DNA from: Porogramme epimiltina | Taxonomy: Eukaryota > Basidiomycota > Agaricomycetes > Polyporales > Polyporaceae | Assembly (NCBI GenBank): GCA_900155495.1 | Contig: FTLJ01000448.1 | Span: 1 to 64,000 of the forward strand | Direction: 5' to 3' | DNA: 64,000 nucleotides | Shown here: positions 34,125 to 44,790 of the stretch, piece by piece | How the letters are laid out: each line of letters starts with the position of its first letter | Numbering within the stretch: the stretch's first letter is position 1 | The notes under the pieces: model-generated | Databases searched by the model: none | Seen by the model: the letters and a program-made list of their open reading frames with translations, nothing else | Told to the model about the DNA's origin: nothing | Position numbers and translations under genes: made by a program

Positions 34125-36049
34125 CTAATCCAACAGAAACTCGCCCACGACTCCTTTCATCGCCTCCTGTGACATTCGGGTCGTGCTGAAGACTTCATCG
34201 TCCCCCTTGAACTCTCCGTCGAGGGCCTCGGGGAGTGTCGTCGCCGTTGCCGCAGCGGCAGCGATTCGCGCTTCGGTCCACACAGGTAGCGCGACCACCC
34301 CACCACTGGTAATATCCGCAGGCCACGGCGCGGGAGCGGGTCGCGCACTCCTGCTTGTGAGCGTGGTGTGGCACGGGTAGCATAGGAGGGACGCAAGGGA
34401 TACAGATGCGGGCGACGTTGCGGGAGGTTGGTCAGGGAGCGAGGTCGGAAGCGACGGCCGGGCGCGGATCGAGATACGCTCTTTCCACTCTTGCACGCCC
34501 TGCTGCACGGGACTGAGGCAAGGTGGGATCGTCAGCATCGCTGAGGATACGAAGAAAGAGCAGAGACGCACCGCCCGCAGAGGGCGCATGCATCAGCCAC
34601 TGCGCCTTTGGGTGCGAGCTTGCCGCATGTCCGGACGATGGTGGACACGGTGGAAGGGTAGTCTTTCTCCAGTCCGACAATGAAGTCTTCATGAAGAGGA
34701 ACAGTGCGGTGAAGTCCAATGAGAGGAGAATCAAAATCCACGGAACACATGCACGCACCTTTCGTCAGAGTGCCAATCCCGGGCTTTGCCCCAGCCCACG
34801 CCCACTTTTCCTTGCCTACAATGGGGATGGCGGACCACCAAGCCCACGCGGCACATTCCTTCATCCCGATGTCGCGCAGCGGGCGGACAACGCGTATTGT
34901 GCGCCCTTGCTCAACCTTCGCGCTCTTCCGCCCCTTATTCCTCTCTTCGTCAGGCCGTGCTGGCTGAGGGGAGATATCACGAAGTCGAGCATCTGGACTC
35001 CACTCTTCAAACGTCTCCTCGCGCACGTTGAAGCCGGAACCTTGCGCGACGCCGGAGATGAGGGAGACCGCGAGGCTGGTGAGCGAGGTACCGAGGACGA
35101 GGTGCGAGGAGCCGGTCTGTGTGGCGGTGTGTAGGAGGAGAAGGCGGATGAGGGTTTGGATGGAGGCGTGTGCGGCGGTAGGGGTTGGAAGGGAGGAGAG
35201 GTAAGTGCGGAGGGCAACGAGGGGATCCGAGTGGGATTGGATGAGAGGTTCGATGGGGAGCACTTGGGGGACGTGAGGATGAAGACTTGGTTTATATGCT
35301 GGACGGCTTACATTCGTCCGAGAGGATTGCGCCAGTGTCATTCAGCACGGTGCTCCCGCCCACTTTCTCCCACCATGTCCGATCAAAGGCGTACTGTATT
35401 CGGAGGGGAACGAAGTCGAGGTCGTCATATTTCGAAACAAATTGGGTGACTTCATCTGTGCGATTCCTCGTCTACTTTTCGGCGTCAGCTTCCGTAGAAA
35501 GTCGAGCGACGGATGACTGACCCCTGGGAATGCGTCGCAGACCTCAACATAACACACGGTGATCTTCTTCCACACCCTTTCATGGCGAGGATGATCGCGG
35601 CCGCCGTCCGACGGCATCGTGGCTTTGTCGAGCGCCACATAGCATCGGTGTACAAGATCGAGGAGTACCGAGGAGCCGAGTCCCCCAGAAAACCCGACAA
35701 GGAGGTTGCCTGACGGCTTGAGGGAAGTCTTCCTAGGTCCGTCTGGTTTGGGGTTCACATGAGGCTCCAGCGCGCGACGGAACTTGTGGGTGATCAGGGG
35801 CAGAAAGCAGTTCCTGCTTGGTGTTAGTCCTCATGCTGCCTCGAGTGAACGCTTATGACAGACTTGCAGTAGACTGCGTGTCTAATGACGAGATTTCCTT
35901 CGGCGTCCTTGCATCGTACGCAGTTTTTCGTCTTGTCGTACTTCTTGCGGCCTGCAGGTCCGCTCGCATCAAACCGAGGAAACACATGCTAGCAGTAGCT
36001 TACGTTGCATCAACGCATCTGGCTCTGTTTGCGGGTTTCCGCACGACAT
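34125..36049 (-). CDS. NCS2: Cytoplasmic tRNA 2-thiolation protein 2 (NCS2/CTU2)
   Basis: Exons in transcription order: 36049-36004, 35951-35864, 35813-35522, 35471-35312, 35262-34759, 34686-34572, 34512-34125 (1593 nt, 530 residues). Family motifs: an N-terminal Cys cluster (NCVRCKD, YCKNCF), HKFRRAL, then the ATP-pyrophosphatase-like loop LLVGFSGGLGSSVLLDL, SHLVLGTSLTSLAVSLISG, VVRPLRDIGMKECAAWAWW, and C-terminal Cys pairs (DACALCGR, LLCYPC). Ncs2/Ctu2 works with Ncs6/Ctu1 and Urm1 to add sulfur to the wobble uridine of cytosolic tRNAs for Lys, Glu and Gln. All junctions are GT-AG. Divergent from URK1 over 235 bp, so the two may share promoter elements. Confidence 0.93.
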
Positions 36050-36284
36050 GGTGAAGGAGGGAGTCGAGGTCGAAGCTGGGGACGGGACGCGGGCCGAGAG
36101 GCGAGAGACGAGGAAGATCTCGATCTTGATACAGCAGGGCCGCCAAGAATTCTCCTCTTCTGGTCTGCACAGGCGGTCTCAGCCACCGCCCTCTCCCCGC
36201 CCTCCTCTCCACACATCCCTCCTCCCTCTCCCTATCATCCTACTTGTGCGCTGTCCCCACTCCGCCCGATAGGTGTTTTCAAAC
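36050..36284. promoter_or_regulatory. Compact bidirectional promoter, NCS2/CTU2 and URK1
   Basis: Only 235 bp separate the two divergent start codons. The plus-strand side ends in pyrimidine-rich DNA (about 36175-36245). Shared control is inferred from spacing only. Confidence 0.6.
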
Positions 36285-38721
36285 ATGGAGCAGCAAGACC
36301 ACGCGGCGCCAGCCCTGCTGCTTCAGCCTACCCCCAGCAAGGTTCAGTCTTCCCAGCCGGCCCTCCCCTCAGCTGCACCCTCACGAGGTCCCAGCCCGGG
36401 ACATGGAGAGGTGTTCTTACAGGCGAAGAAGAACACCATACTCAAGTCTCATGGGAGGCCACCATGGTAGGTAGCATTCTGTCAAACAGCCTACCGCGTC
36501 TAATGGAAGCAGGTATGATGAAGACGGGCATGCTATCTGCGACGCGTTCGTGATTGGGATCGCAGGTATGGTCTCTAGCTATATGCGCGCCTGGGGGATA
36601 GGCGGCTCAGTTTGCTCTTCGTAGGCGGCTCGGCGAGCGGAAAGGTCACAACGCTTCCGCCTCGTGGACAAGAGTCTATCTCTCACATGCGGACATCGCA
36701 TTCAGACTCATGTCGCTCGTCAAATTGTCAAGTCACTGGGCTCTATTCCAACCATTGTGATCCTATCACAGGTGAGTTTCTTCTCGCTTGTTGCAGTCAT
36801 CTTCGACAACATTCCCTCCAGGATAGTTTTTACAAGAGGCATTCGCCTGAGGATTTGGAACTTGCCTTCGCCAACCGGTATGATTTCGACCATCCAGGTA
36901 AGTTTCAATACACACCTACGTACAGGAAACTCTGACACGTGCAAATGAAGATGCTATCGATATGCCAGTATTTGCTTCGGTACGTCGCCATTTGATCACA
37001 CGACCTCTTTTTTATTCATAGCTGAACTGCGAATACGTTCTCTCTTTTTCCAGTGTCTAGCAGATCTCAAGGCTGGGCGACAGTCAAACATCCCTATCTA
37101 CTCATTCACAGAACATCAACGCCTCGACGAGACTAAGTATCTCTACGGCGCTGCTATCATTATAGGTTAGTGCACATCTGATACTGCGTTATCTCTTCTT
37201 ATATGCCTGCAAATCAGTGGAAGGCATTCTTGCGCTGCATGATCCTGCACTGCGTTCGCTATACGACCTCAAAGTTCGTGAGGACTATCTTTTAGACACG
37301 CTTCCGATACCGAACCGACTTGTCTCAGGTATTCGTCCAATGTGATTCCGATCTCATGCTCGCCCGGCGCATCCGACGAGACGTCAAAGAGAGAGGGCGA
37401 AGTGTAGAGGGTATCCTTGAGCAGTAAGTTAAGGCATCAAACGTCGAATCACCCTGCTAATTTTGTTTAAGGTACTTGCGATACGTCAAGCCGGCATACG
37501 ACAACTTCGTGCAGCCTACCTCTCGTTATGCCAATATCGTGAGCCTTTCAGGTAGCTGCTTTGCTGCGCGGCACTCATCAAGTGGCGTGTATAGATTGTA
37601 CCAGGTTCGGATAACACCGTGGCCATCGAGCTGATCGCGACACATATCCATCGGAAGCTCAGGGATAGGTCAAGATACATGAGGAAGAGCCTTGCGCGCT
37701 GTGGACCTATGGATCTGAGCCCACGCGACGCCCGAGAACAATACTTTCCGAACTTGACAGTGCTACCTGAGACGCCACAACTGAAGGTATGTTAACATGT
37801 ACATGAGACTGTTTTCTCCGTGATAAACGTTGGACCTGAACAGGGCATTTTCACTACGCTGCGTGATCGGAACACCTTGCGCGAGGACTTTATCTTTTTC
37901 ACAGACCGACTGTCGACCCTCCTAAGTGAGAAGGCTATGGAATTCCTGCCTTATGCACCGAAGAATGTCATTACGCCGATATCAGCGACCTACGCTGGTC
38001 GCAAACTTGCCGTAGAGGTGAGTTACTCCTAGTCTTGTGGAAGTACGTTGAGTCTGATGGTCATTCAGAATGTATGCGGTGTATCCATCCTCCGATCGTA
38101 AGTCCTTATGTTCTTGACCTATATTTGCACCACTCACCCATTCTCAGAGGTGGCCCTCTTGAACGGGGTTTCCGCCGCGTCATCCAAGACATCCGCATAG
38201 GCTCGCTCCTCATTCAGTCTGAAGACAACACCGGCGAGCCGCTCCTCCTGCACCTCATGCTCCCCACATGTATCCGCCAACGACACCTCGCCGAGCGCTC
38301 CTTCGTCTTCCTCCTCGACGCTCAGATCGGCACCGGCGCTGCCGCGTTCATGGCGATCCGTGTCCTGCTCGACCACGGCGTGCGAGAGGAGAACATCATC
38401 TTCGTCACATTCGTCGTCGCCGCGTCAGGGGGCATGCGCGTCCTCCAGCGCGCGTTCCCTCGGGTACGCGTCGTGTGCGGCGTAGTCGACCCCGTTCTAC
38501 GCGAGTCGTGGGCGTTGTGGGATACGACACCGGTCACAAGCCAGCAGAGTGGTTCAGGAGGCGTGCGCGGCATGGATGAGCTGACTGGTCCTGCTGAGGC
38601 GGAGGGCCGGAGGGTCTGGGTGGTCGAACCCGGTATGGGGCATATCGGTGAGTACAGTATGTCATTGACACTCTACAAAGACATCTTAATCCTTTACACA
38701 GGGGATCGATACTATCTGTAA
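36285..38721 (+). CDS. URK1: Bifunctional uridine kinase / uracil phosphoribosyltransferase-like protein
   Basis: Fifteen exons: 36285-36466, 36513-36565, 36625-36644, 36706-36771, 36822-36897, 36951-36979, 37054-37165, 37218-37273, 37329-37423, 37472-37538, 37595-37786, 37844-38017, 38069-38097, 38148-38647, 38702-38721 (1671 nt, 556 residues). After a Pro/Ser-rich N-terminus the kinase half has the P-loop GIAGGSASGKT (residues about 76-86), DSFYKRHSPEDLELA, NRYDFDHPDAID and VEGILALHDPALR. The C-terminal half is uracil-phosphoribosyltransferase-like: LRDRNTLREDFIFFTDRL, AQIGTGAAAFMAIRVLLDHG, VEPGMGHIGDRYYL. Uridine kinase makes UMP or CMP from nucleosides in pyrimidine salvage. As in fungal Urk1, the second half may be regulatory or weakly active. 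The last exon holds only six codons plus stop. Confidence 0.95.
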
Positions 38722-39304
38722 CTGTAGCATACATTCCTATGGCATCTCGATTGTGGCACAGTCCACATTTGTGTATTCAACATGGACTTTGACGGGATAC
38801 ATACGAGATCATTCTTGACAAAGGTAAGGATGGTTCTCACCTCGTTTACCGACAAGGTTCTTGTCCTGGTAGGCAGACCTGACGCAGAACGACCTTTGCC
38901 GGAGACTATGAAGCCCTTGAGATCGCGAGCTCGTGTACCTCGGATCCTAACCCGAGAAAACCGAACAAGCGGCAGTTACATAGAACCGTACTTCGCGCAT
39001 AATCAGATGTTCCAAGCGATATTCGCTAAGTCGAGGGCCGAATTCGCGGACTTGGCTCCAGGGGCATTGTGCGTACAAGGACTAATAAAGATACCTTACA
39101 AATCCACCGACCCCAGGTCGACGTCGGCCAATTTCAGGCCGGTGGGATTGAGCGGCTGTTTACCGCCGCAATACACGCACGCACGACGTTATCCTCGCGA
39201 CCGTGACACGCTGCGCTGACTCCGGTTATGTACTACCTGAGCTCTTCCGTGTTGTGACTCACACATCGATTAGCCTTGTATATATATGCTGACCAAATGG
39301 GATC
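38722..39304. other. Intergenic region
   Basis: Contains a 145-codon open frame (38782-39219, plus) with no recognisable domain and no splice support; I treat it as unassigned. Confidence 0.5.
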
Positions 39305-41350
39305 ATGGTGGCGTCTAGCCAGACTCGAACCCACCCCGACATGCCAATCGCCAAACTTGCACCAGGTCCTAGAGAGAGCTTTGATGCCGATGGCAAGCCG
39401 CCGCCATTCGGGCACGCACTCAAGCACTACTTCGCGCTCGACGACGAGTACGTGAACCTGAACCATGGTAAGAACCCCCTCTAGTGCCGCTCGTCTAGGT
39501 CAGCGCATTATGCTGACACCGTCGCGTATCCTCAGGATCGTACGGATCGATCCCGCTCCCCGTCACTTTTGCAGCCCATGAACTCGCGCTAGAGATGGAG
39601 CGCAACCCGGACAAGTTCATGCGCTTGACGATGAAGCCGTTGCTGAACAAGTCTCGGTGAGTTTGTGGAGGATAACCGCAACCCGCTATAGATTCTGATC
39701 TTGTGACTTCGCACTCAGGGAAGCAGTAGCAGATTTCATCGGGGCAGGTTCCGACGAAGTCGTGCTCATCCAGAATGCGAGCCATGCCCTCAACGTTGTG
39801 CTCAGGAACTTCGACTGGTGCGAGGGTGACTTGCTCATCGGAGGCAAGTGCGCTCTCCTACCCCACATTCCCTAGCGCACCTGCCAACCCGGGAGGCATC
39901 CCTTCCAGCGTCCACGACCTATGGTGCCGTTAGTCGGACGATTGAGTACCTCTCAGAGGGTACAGACCGACAGCGCCCGACCGGACACGCGATCGAGTTC
40001 AACTTCCCTCTCACGCACGCGCAGCTCGTGGAGAAGTTCCGCGACGGCGTCCGCGCGTTGAAGGCGGCACACCCCGAAACACAGTTTACGGACGTCCCGC
40101 CACTGTCTCCTGGGTACTCCAAGGAATCCGCTGCGCGCAAGAACAAGGTCGTCGCGGTCATCGACTCTATCGCGTCGATGCCGGGCGTGCTCCTCCCGTG
40201 GCAGGAAATGGTAAAGATCTGTAGGGAGGAGGGCGTGTGGAGCGTCGTCGACGCGGCGCACAGTCTTGGGCAGGAGGTGAGGCCTTGAATACGCACTCTT
40301 ATTTTGTTATTCTGAGTGCTCACTACGTCGTGTCTAGCCGTCAATTAACCTGAGTGAGGCCAGGCCCGACTTCTGGCTCTCGAACTGTTACAAGTGGCTC
40401 TTTACTCAACGAGCATGTGCGGTCCTATATGTCCCGAAGCGGTCAGTCCTTTGTCCCCCTCCGCATCCTTAATAGTCTACAGAACACTAGAGTCGACTTG
40501 TAAACACACTTCTTGACCTTATAGGAACCAGCACATTATCAAGTCTTCCATCCCTACTTCGCACGCGTATGTTTCGCCCTCGAATCCCAAGTTTAAAGAT
40601 GTGGGCACGAACTTCATCGGGCAGAACGAGTGTAGGCCTTTTCTCCCCTACTCAATCAAGCCATTCTTGACTCACGCATATATCTACAGGGACAGGATGT
40701 GCGGACCCCGCACCGTATCTCACCGTGCCCAACGGTGCGTCATCCCATCTCCGACCGTCACTTGCGCTCTCACACCCGCGTTCTCCCACATAGCACTTGC
40801 GTTCCGCAACTGGCTCGGCGGGGAGGTCGCAATCAACGCCTACTGCCACCAGCTCGCACTTGACGGTGCGCAGCGCCTCGCAGAGCTCCTCGGCACGCGC
40901 GTCATGGACCCCAACGGCGAGCTCACGCTCAGCATGGTGCGCTCCTCCCCTCCCCTCCGCTTGCCCTCTCGTCTGCCGCGTCGCCTGTAGAAACTGACCT
41001 CCCGGTCGCGCAGAGCAATATCCTCCTCCCCTTGCCCGCCGAGGCCACCAAAGGCTCAGTTTACACGTCCGCGCAGCTCGCGCAGGTTGACGCCCTCTTC
41101 CGCGAGCGGCTCCTGCTCGACTGGAAGACGTACGCGGCGGTGTACTTCCACGCCGGCGCCTGGTGGTGCCGCTGCAGTGCACAGGTCTACAATGAGGTGC
41201 GTCCCCCATGGTGGAGGCAGTGTCGAAGGAAAGGAGGGAACTTTGACGCGGTTTTTCCTGGTACAGATCTCAGACTTTGAGTACCTGGCGAAGGCGCTGA
41301 AGGCTGTGTGCAAGGAGGCTGAGGACACGGTCTTAGCGGCGAAGGATTGA
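39305..41350 (+). CDS. Class V PLP-dependent transferase (isopenicillin N epimerase / cysteine desulfurase-like)
   Basis: Ten exons: 39305-39467, 39536-39656, 39719-39843, 39909-40276, 40338-40441, 40525-40631, 40690-40734, 40794-40936, 41014-41196, 41267-41350 (1443 nt, 480 residues). Start at 39305; an in-frame ATG at 39341 is the alternative. Motifs: LNHGSYGS (cofactor phosphate region), [31 protein letters not shown] with the Asp that binds the PLP ring nitrogen (about 251), and SNCYKWLF with the likely Schiff-base Lys (about 278). The enzyme binds pyridoxal phosphate; fungal relatives include cysteine desulfurase-like, ergothioneine lyase-like and epimerase-like proteins, and the sequence alone does not tell the substrate. 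No targeting signal seen. Intron 3 is GC-AG. Confidence 0.85.
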
Positions 41351-41635
41351 TTTTTTTGCTTATATTACTGTCTACCAATTGTGACAATTCAATCGGGGCT
41401 GAGAGTGAAAACTGGGTAGATAGATGGTGTAAGGCTCGTAAAACATGGGAATGCAACACATAACACATAACACCTTCCTATCAATCGAAAATGTTACCTT
41501 GTCCGGGCCCCCCAGCTTTCGGTCCAGCTGATGGCTGGTGTGTCATAAAATCGCACCGATATTATTGAGCAAACACCTCACAGAACCCTCCAAAGGGATT
41601 TTACATGCAGCAACATGCATATAAGTACATAGTAT
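41351..41635. other. Intergenic region after the PLP gene
   Basis: 3' flank of the PLP gene; nothing recognised. Confidence 0.4.
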
Positions 41636-41719
41636 AACGGCGCCCATCTCCTGCAGGGGTTCATTAAGAAAACGTGGGCCACGTTTTCTCCATAAAACCC
41701 AACAGGGGATGGGCGCCGT
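41636..41719. repeat. Long imperfect palindrome
   Basis: Two arms of about 38 nt starting from GGCGCC at each outer end meet at a centre around GTGGGCCAC. About 31 of 38 arm positions pair by my count. Transcription would give a long hairpin. It may be a decayed miniature inverted-repeat element; no target duplication was confirmed. Confidence 0.7.
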
Positions 41720-41762
41720 CTCTATCATGCCTGGTGTTAGGAGGGTGATTCTCGATGCAGAC

Positions 41763-41791
41763 GTTGCACCGTGTGCTCCACATGGTGCAAC
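41763..41791. repeat. Short inverted repeat
   Basis: GTTGCACC at 41763-41770 pairs with GGTGCAAC at 41784-41791 around a 13-nt loop. Confidence 0.6.
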
Positions 41792-41961
41792 ATCTACACT
41801 GTAAACCGCCATCGTGACCAATAATCCGACTCAAAGAGAGAGAGGTTGGATATGTTTAGCATACCGGGGTTGTGGGTGCGCCGATCTTTGGATAGAGGGC
41901 CCCGCTGCTGATCATCGTCACTGAAGTGGTGGCAAGCACACCAAGTGAACAGCATTGTGTA

Positions 41962-42012
41962 GATACTCTGTCACGCCAGCGCTAGCAGGCAGAGCTAGCG
42001 CGACAGAGTATC
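41962..42012. repeat. 51-nt hairpin with two perfect stems
   Basis: GATACTCTGTC (41962-41972) pairs perfectly with GACAGAGTATC (42002-42012), and GCGCTAGC (41979-41986) pairs with GCTAGCGC (41994-42001). There is a 6-nt one-sided bulge and a 7-nt loop. Confidence 0.8.
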
Positions 42013-42162
42013 GCACAGGACCATTGCACTGCGTGCTGTGCCTCCTCGTATAGTGTCAGTGTGTAAATGTCGAGTAGCCAGAGAAGGAAGATCGGCTTTC
42101 ACCCGAGTCGTCTTGCGTGTTGCCGTTCCAGACAGTGTGCGCCTCGCGATCTACGTACGGGC

Positions 42163-42545
42163 TCAGAAATTCCACTCGCGGATGAGGTTCTCCACGTTGA
42201 TGCTTGCACATTCAAAAAGGGGAACGTGGGGGCCATATTTCGTACCAGACCTAGATGAAAACGGCGGGCCCAGGGTGATGAACTCCTGGAGCGTCCATCG
42301 ACATGAGTACCACCCTGCGCACGGGAAATCCAAGCCTTCATACCCAGGGTCGTCTCCGTCATCGACATTCTCGAGATAAACCTCGGCGATGGTGTCCCAG
42401 TTGAACATTGGGCCGATCGCCTCTGAGAGCTCTGTGCTGCTCGTCTTGTCGAGGCAGGACGAGTGGTCCCGCCGGGTCCTGTCATAGCCATCGCTCACCA
42501 CGATCTCGCGGCACGGGCGTATCTTCCCGTAGGGGTGGTCGCGCC
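42163..42545 (-). pseudogene. Relic of a HET-domain gene
   Basis: An isolated open stretch with strong HET-domain likeness: SDGYDRTRRDHSSCLDK, then TSSTELSEAIGPMFNW, VYLENVDDGDDPGYEG and GWYSCRWTLQEFI. In fungi this domain takes part in heterokaryon incompatibility and cell-death signalling; full proteins are several hundred residues long. Here only about 110-125 codons remain. The usual WIDTCCIDK core has diverged and both ends stop without start, splice sites or downstream domain. It is a fragment of a lost gene, not a functional gene. The hairpin-rich DNA lies just beyond its 3' end. Confidence 0.75.
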
Positions 42546-43398
42546 TGTTGTCCCTCGATCAACGACAGCGACCGGGGATCTTGATTCAAGCTGTGGGGCT
42601 ATGGGATAGGATAGCGTATCCTCTAGGAACGGTGGCGCGATCAGCAAAGTAGTGGACGCTGAAACGTATACAGGCACGCACCACCATTGTTCAAAGGACC
42701 AGCAACGAGGTGGGCAGAGACGCTCATGGGAAAAGGAGTAAGAGGATGAACAGTCTTATCCGATGGCACTGGAGAAATTACTTATACTGAGGCAAAACGG
42801 CGTCTGTACCAGGCAGAGCTAAATCAGACGCCCACGTGGACCGACTTTCTACATCTGGAGTTCATAAAATCAGGAAACATACATAAGGGTTGTGTTATGT
42901 ATGCTACGGTAGGCCATAAGAGTGTACAAACCAAATTTGAGGCAGGGAGTGGTGGAGTGTAGCCTCAATGAGACAAACAGCTGGACGGGATGACATTGAC
43001 AGAAAGGCCCCTTGCGATGGAGACGAACTAGCAGGAAAGGAGGTGCACTTCATATAGCAGTCTATACGTACCACAGATGCGGCCCACACCTCTCAAATCT
43101 CAAACCAAGATGACAGAAACGACAGATCGATTCTAAACGAGGGGAGGGTAAACTGTACAATATATACATATATACGTGATCCGGGATAAATACTAGTACT
43201 AGCGATACATACATACAAGCAAGGGCAGACACGGCAAGGGACCTCCAGATACGAATGTACAAGAACGTGGACGGCGTAACGGAATAACTTACACATTATA
43301 GATTACAGACCTTGCCCGCGACCAGCGGCGGCCCCAAAACCATCCCAGAATCCTCTATCTCACCCTCACCTCACCTCTCCCCGTCGCTCCCGAATCCT
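42546..43398. other. Intergenic region
   Basis: No gene seen. Includes AT-rich dinucleotide repeats around 43158-43175 (TATATACATATATA). Confidence 0.5.
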
Positions 43399-44790
43399 TC
43401 AATCACGGTGGACGAACGTGAGGAGCTTCTCAATTCCCTGCGCCGCAAACGCAGCCCGCGCCGCGCGCTCCGTGGCCGCGAAGTCGACCGCGTCGTACGT
43501 CCGCGCGGGGAACATCGGCGCCGCGCCGCCGCCGCCGCTCCCCTCGGGGGCGTCCGCGTCGCGCTCCCGCACGCAGACGACGACGCGCTCGAGCGCGGGC
43601 CCCCGCGCGCCGCCGCTCATCCGGCTCACGCGCGCGACCCGCGCCGCGGCCTCCGCGAGGCGCTTCCACGGCACCGGCAGGCCCGTGTCCCTCTCCCTCT
43701 CCCTCTCCTTGTCCGCGTCAGCGTCGCCGTCGGCCTCCCCGTCGCCGTCGCCGTCGGCATCCGCGTCAGCGTCCCCGTCGCAGCCCCAGACGCTGTAAGA
43801 GTAGCCATACGAGCCGGGACCGGCGCCGCAGCGGACGGCGAAGGTGAGCGTGCGGAGCGCGGGGGCGGGGAGGTGCGCGAGGAGGAAGAGGGTGTAGGGC
43901 ACGGCCGCGAGGCGGTTCGTGTGCACGTCGAGCGTGAGGGAGGTGAGCGCGGGGAGGGGCGCGAGCGCGAGCGGGTGCGCGCGGCCGCCGCTGCCGCCCT
44001 CTGACGAGGCCGCGGAGGCGTTGTCGCCGAAGCCGACGCGGAGCGTGCGCAGGGTCGGCGCGAGCGCGCGGAGCGCGTCGGCGAGGATGGGGAGGCTGGG
44101 CCAGGGCACGCGGGAGCACGCGAGCGTGTGGATGGACGTGTGGAGGCCCTGCGAGATGAGCCAGCGGAGGACTTTGAAGTTGTCGCACGCGCTTGTCAAT
44201 TCGATGGTCTCGAGCGCGGGGAGGGCGGTGTCAGGGGGCAGTTGGGGGAGGGGGCGCGCGCAGGTTTCCCACTCGGAAGTGTAAGCGATGGAGAGGGTGG
44301 TCAGGCGGGGGTAGGCGGAGAGGAGGTCGACGAAGACCTGGAAGGAGGTGAGCGCGCAGGCCCAGAGGGTGAGATGGGTGATGCGGGAGAAGAGGGAGAA
44401 GACGCGGTGCGCGAGCTCGAGGTCGATGGTGATTAGCGCGAGCTCGAGCTTACTGAGGCCGGTCATCTGGGCGGAGAATGACGGTGGGATGGCGCGGAGC
44501 CAGGCGTCGAGGGTCGCACCGTGGAGGCGGTCCATGGAGAAGATACCGAATGCGCCTTCAATTTCGAGGGTGGAAACATGGGGGGCGAGGGATGGCGACG
44601 CTTCGAGGAGGCGAGAGAAGGGGTAACAGTTTGACCAGTCGATGTAGACGGAGCGGAACAAGAGATGGCGCACGCGGGGTAGCCAGTCGCGGGATGTGAG
44701 GGCGCACTGGGCGAGCGTTGGCCTTTCGTCGCAGAGGAAATCAAGGATATAGTCCCAAAGCTCCGGTGGGAGAACGGGGGTGGGGGGCAT
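43399..44790 (-). CDS. Single-exon F-box protein with LRR-like region
   Basis: 463 codons without an intron from ATG 44790. F-box at residues about 6-50 (LPPELWDYILDFLCDE, CALTSRDWLPRVRHLLFRSV). Leu-rich repeats follow (MTGLSKLELALITIDLELA, RITHLTLWAC, PRLTTLSIAY, PTLRTLRVGFG, PALTSLTLDV). Near residue 330-360 there is a Gly-Asp-Ala-Asp repeat and Lys-Glu-Arg repeat coded by GAC/GCC hexamers, absent from other members. Likely a substrate adaptor of an SCF ligase. It resembles the F-box gene at 6.2-7.6 kb more than the coiled-coil family. GC content is very high (above 65% over most of its length). Confidence 0.82.
   Translation of the reverse strand: MPPTPVLPPELWDYILDFLCDERPTLAQCALTSRDWLPRVRHLLFRSVYIDWSNCYPFSRLLEASPSLAPHVSTLEIEGAFGIFSMDRLHGATLDAWLRAIPPSFSAQMTGLSKLELALITIDLELAHRVFSLFSRITHLTLWACALTSFQVFVDLLSAYPRLTTLSIAYTSEWETCARPLPQLPPDTALPALETIELTSACDNFKVLRWLISQGLHTSIHTLACSRVPWPSLPILADALRALAPTLRTLRVGFGDNASAASSEGGSGGRAHPLALAPLPALTSLTLDVHTNRLAAVPYTLFLLAHLPAPALRTLTFAVRCGAGPGSYGYSYSVWGCDGDADADADGDGDGEADGDADADKERERERDTGLPVPWKRLAEAAARVARVSRMSGGARGPALERVVVCVRERDADAPEGSGGGGAAPMFPARTYDAVDFAATERAARAAFAAQGIEKLLTFVHRD

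Noticed and set aside
38782..39219. 145-codon open frame between URK1 and the PLP gene
   Set aside because: No domain, no splice support, unremarkable composition; left as unassigned.
39301..39340. tRNA T-arm-like sequence (GGTTCGAGTC on the minus strand)
   Set aside because: No matching D-arm, anticodon arm or acceptor stem; it is the start of the PLP gene.
41543..41821. 92-codon minus-strand open frame
   Set aside because: It spans the long palindrome and has no conserved features.
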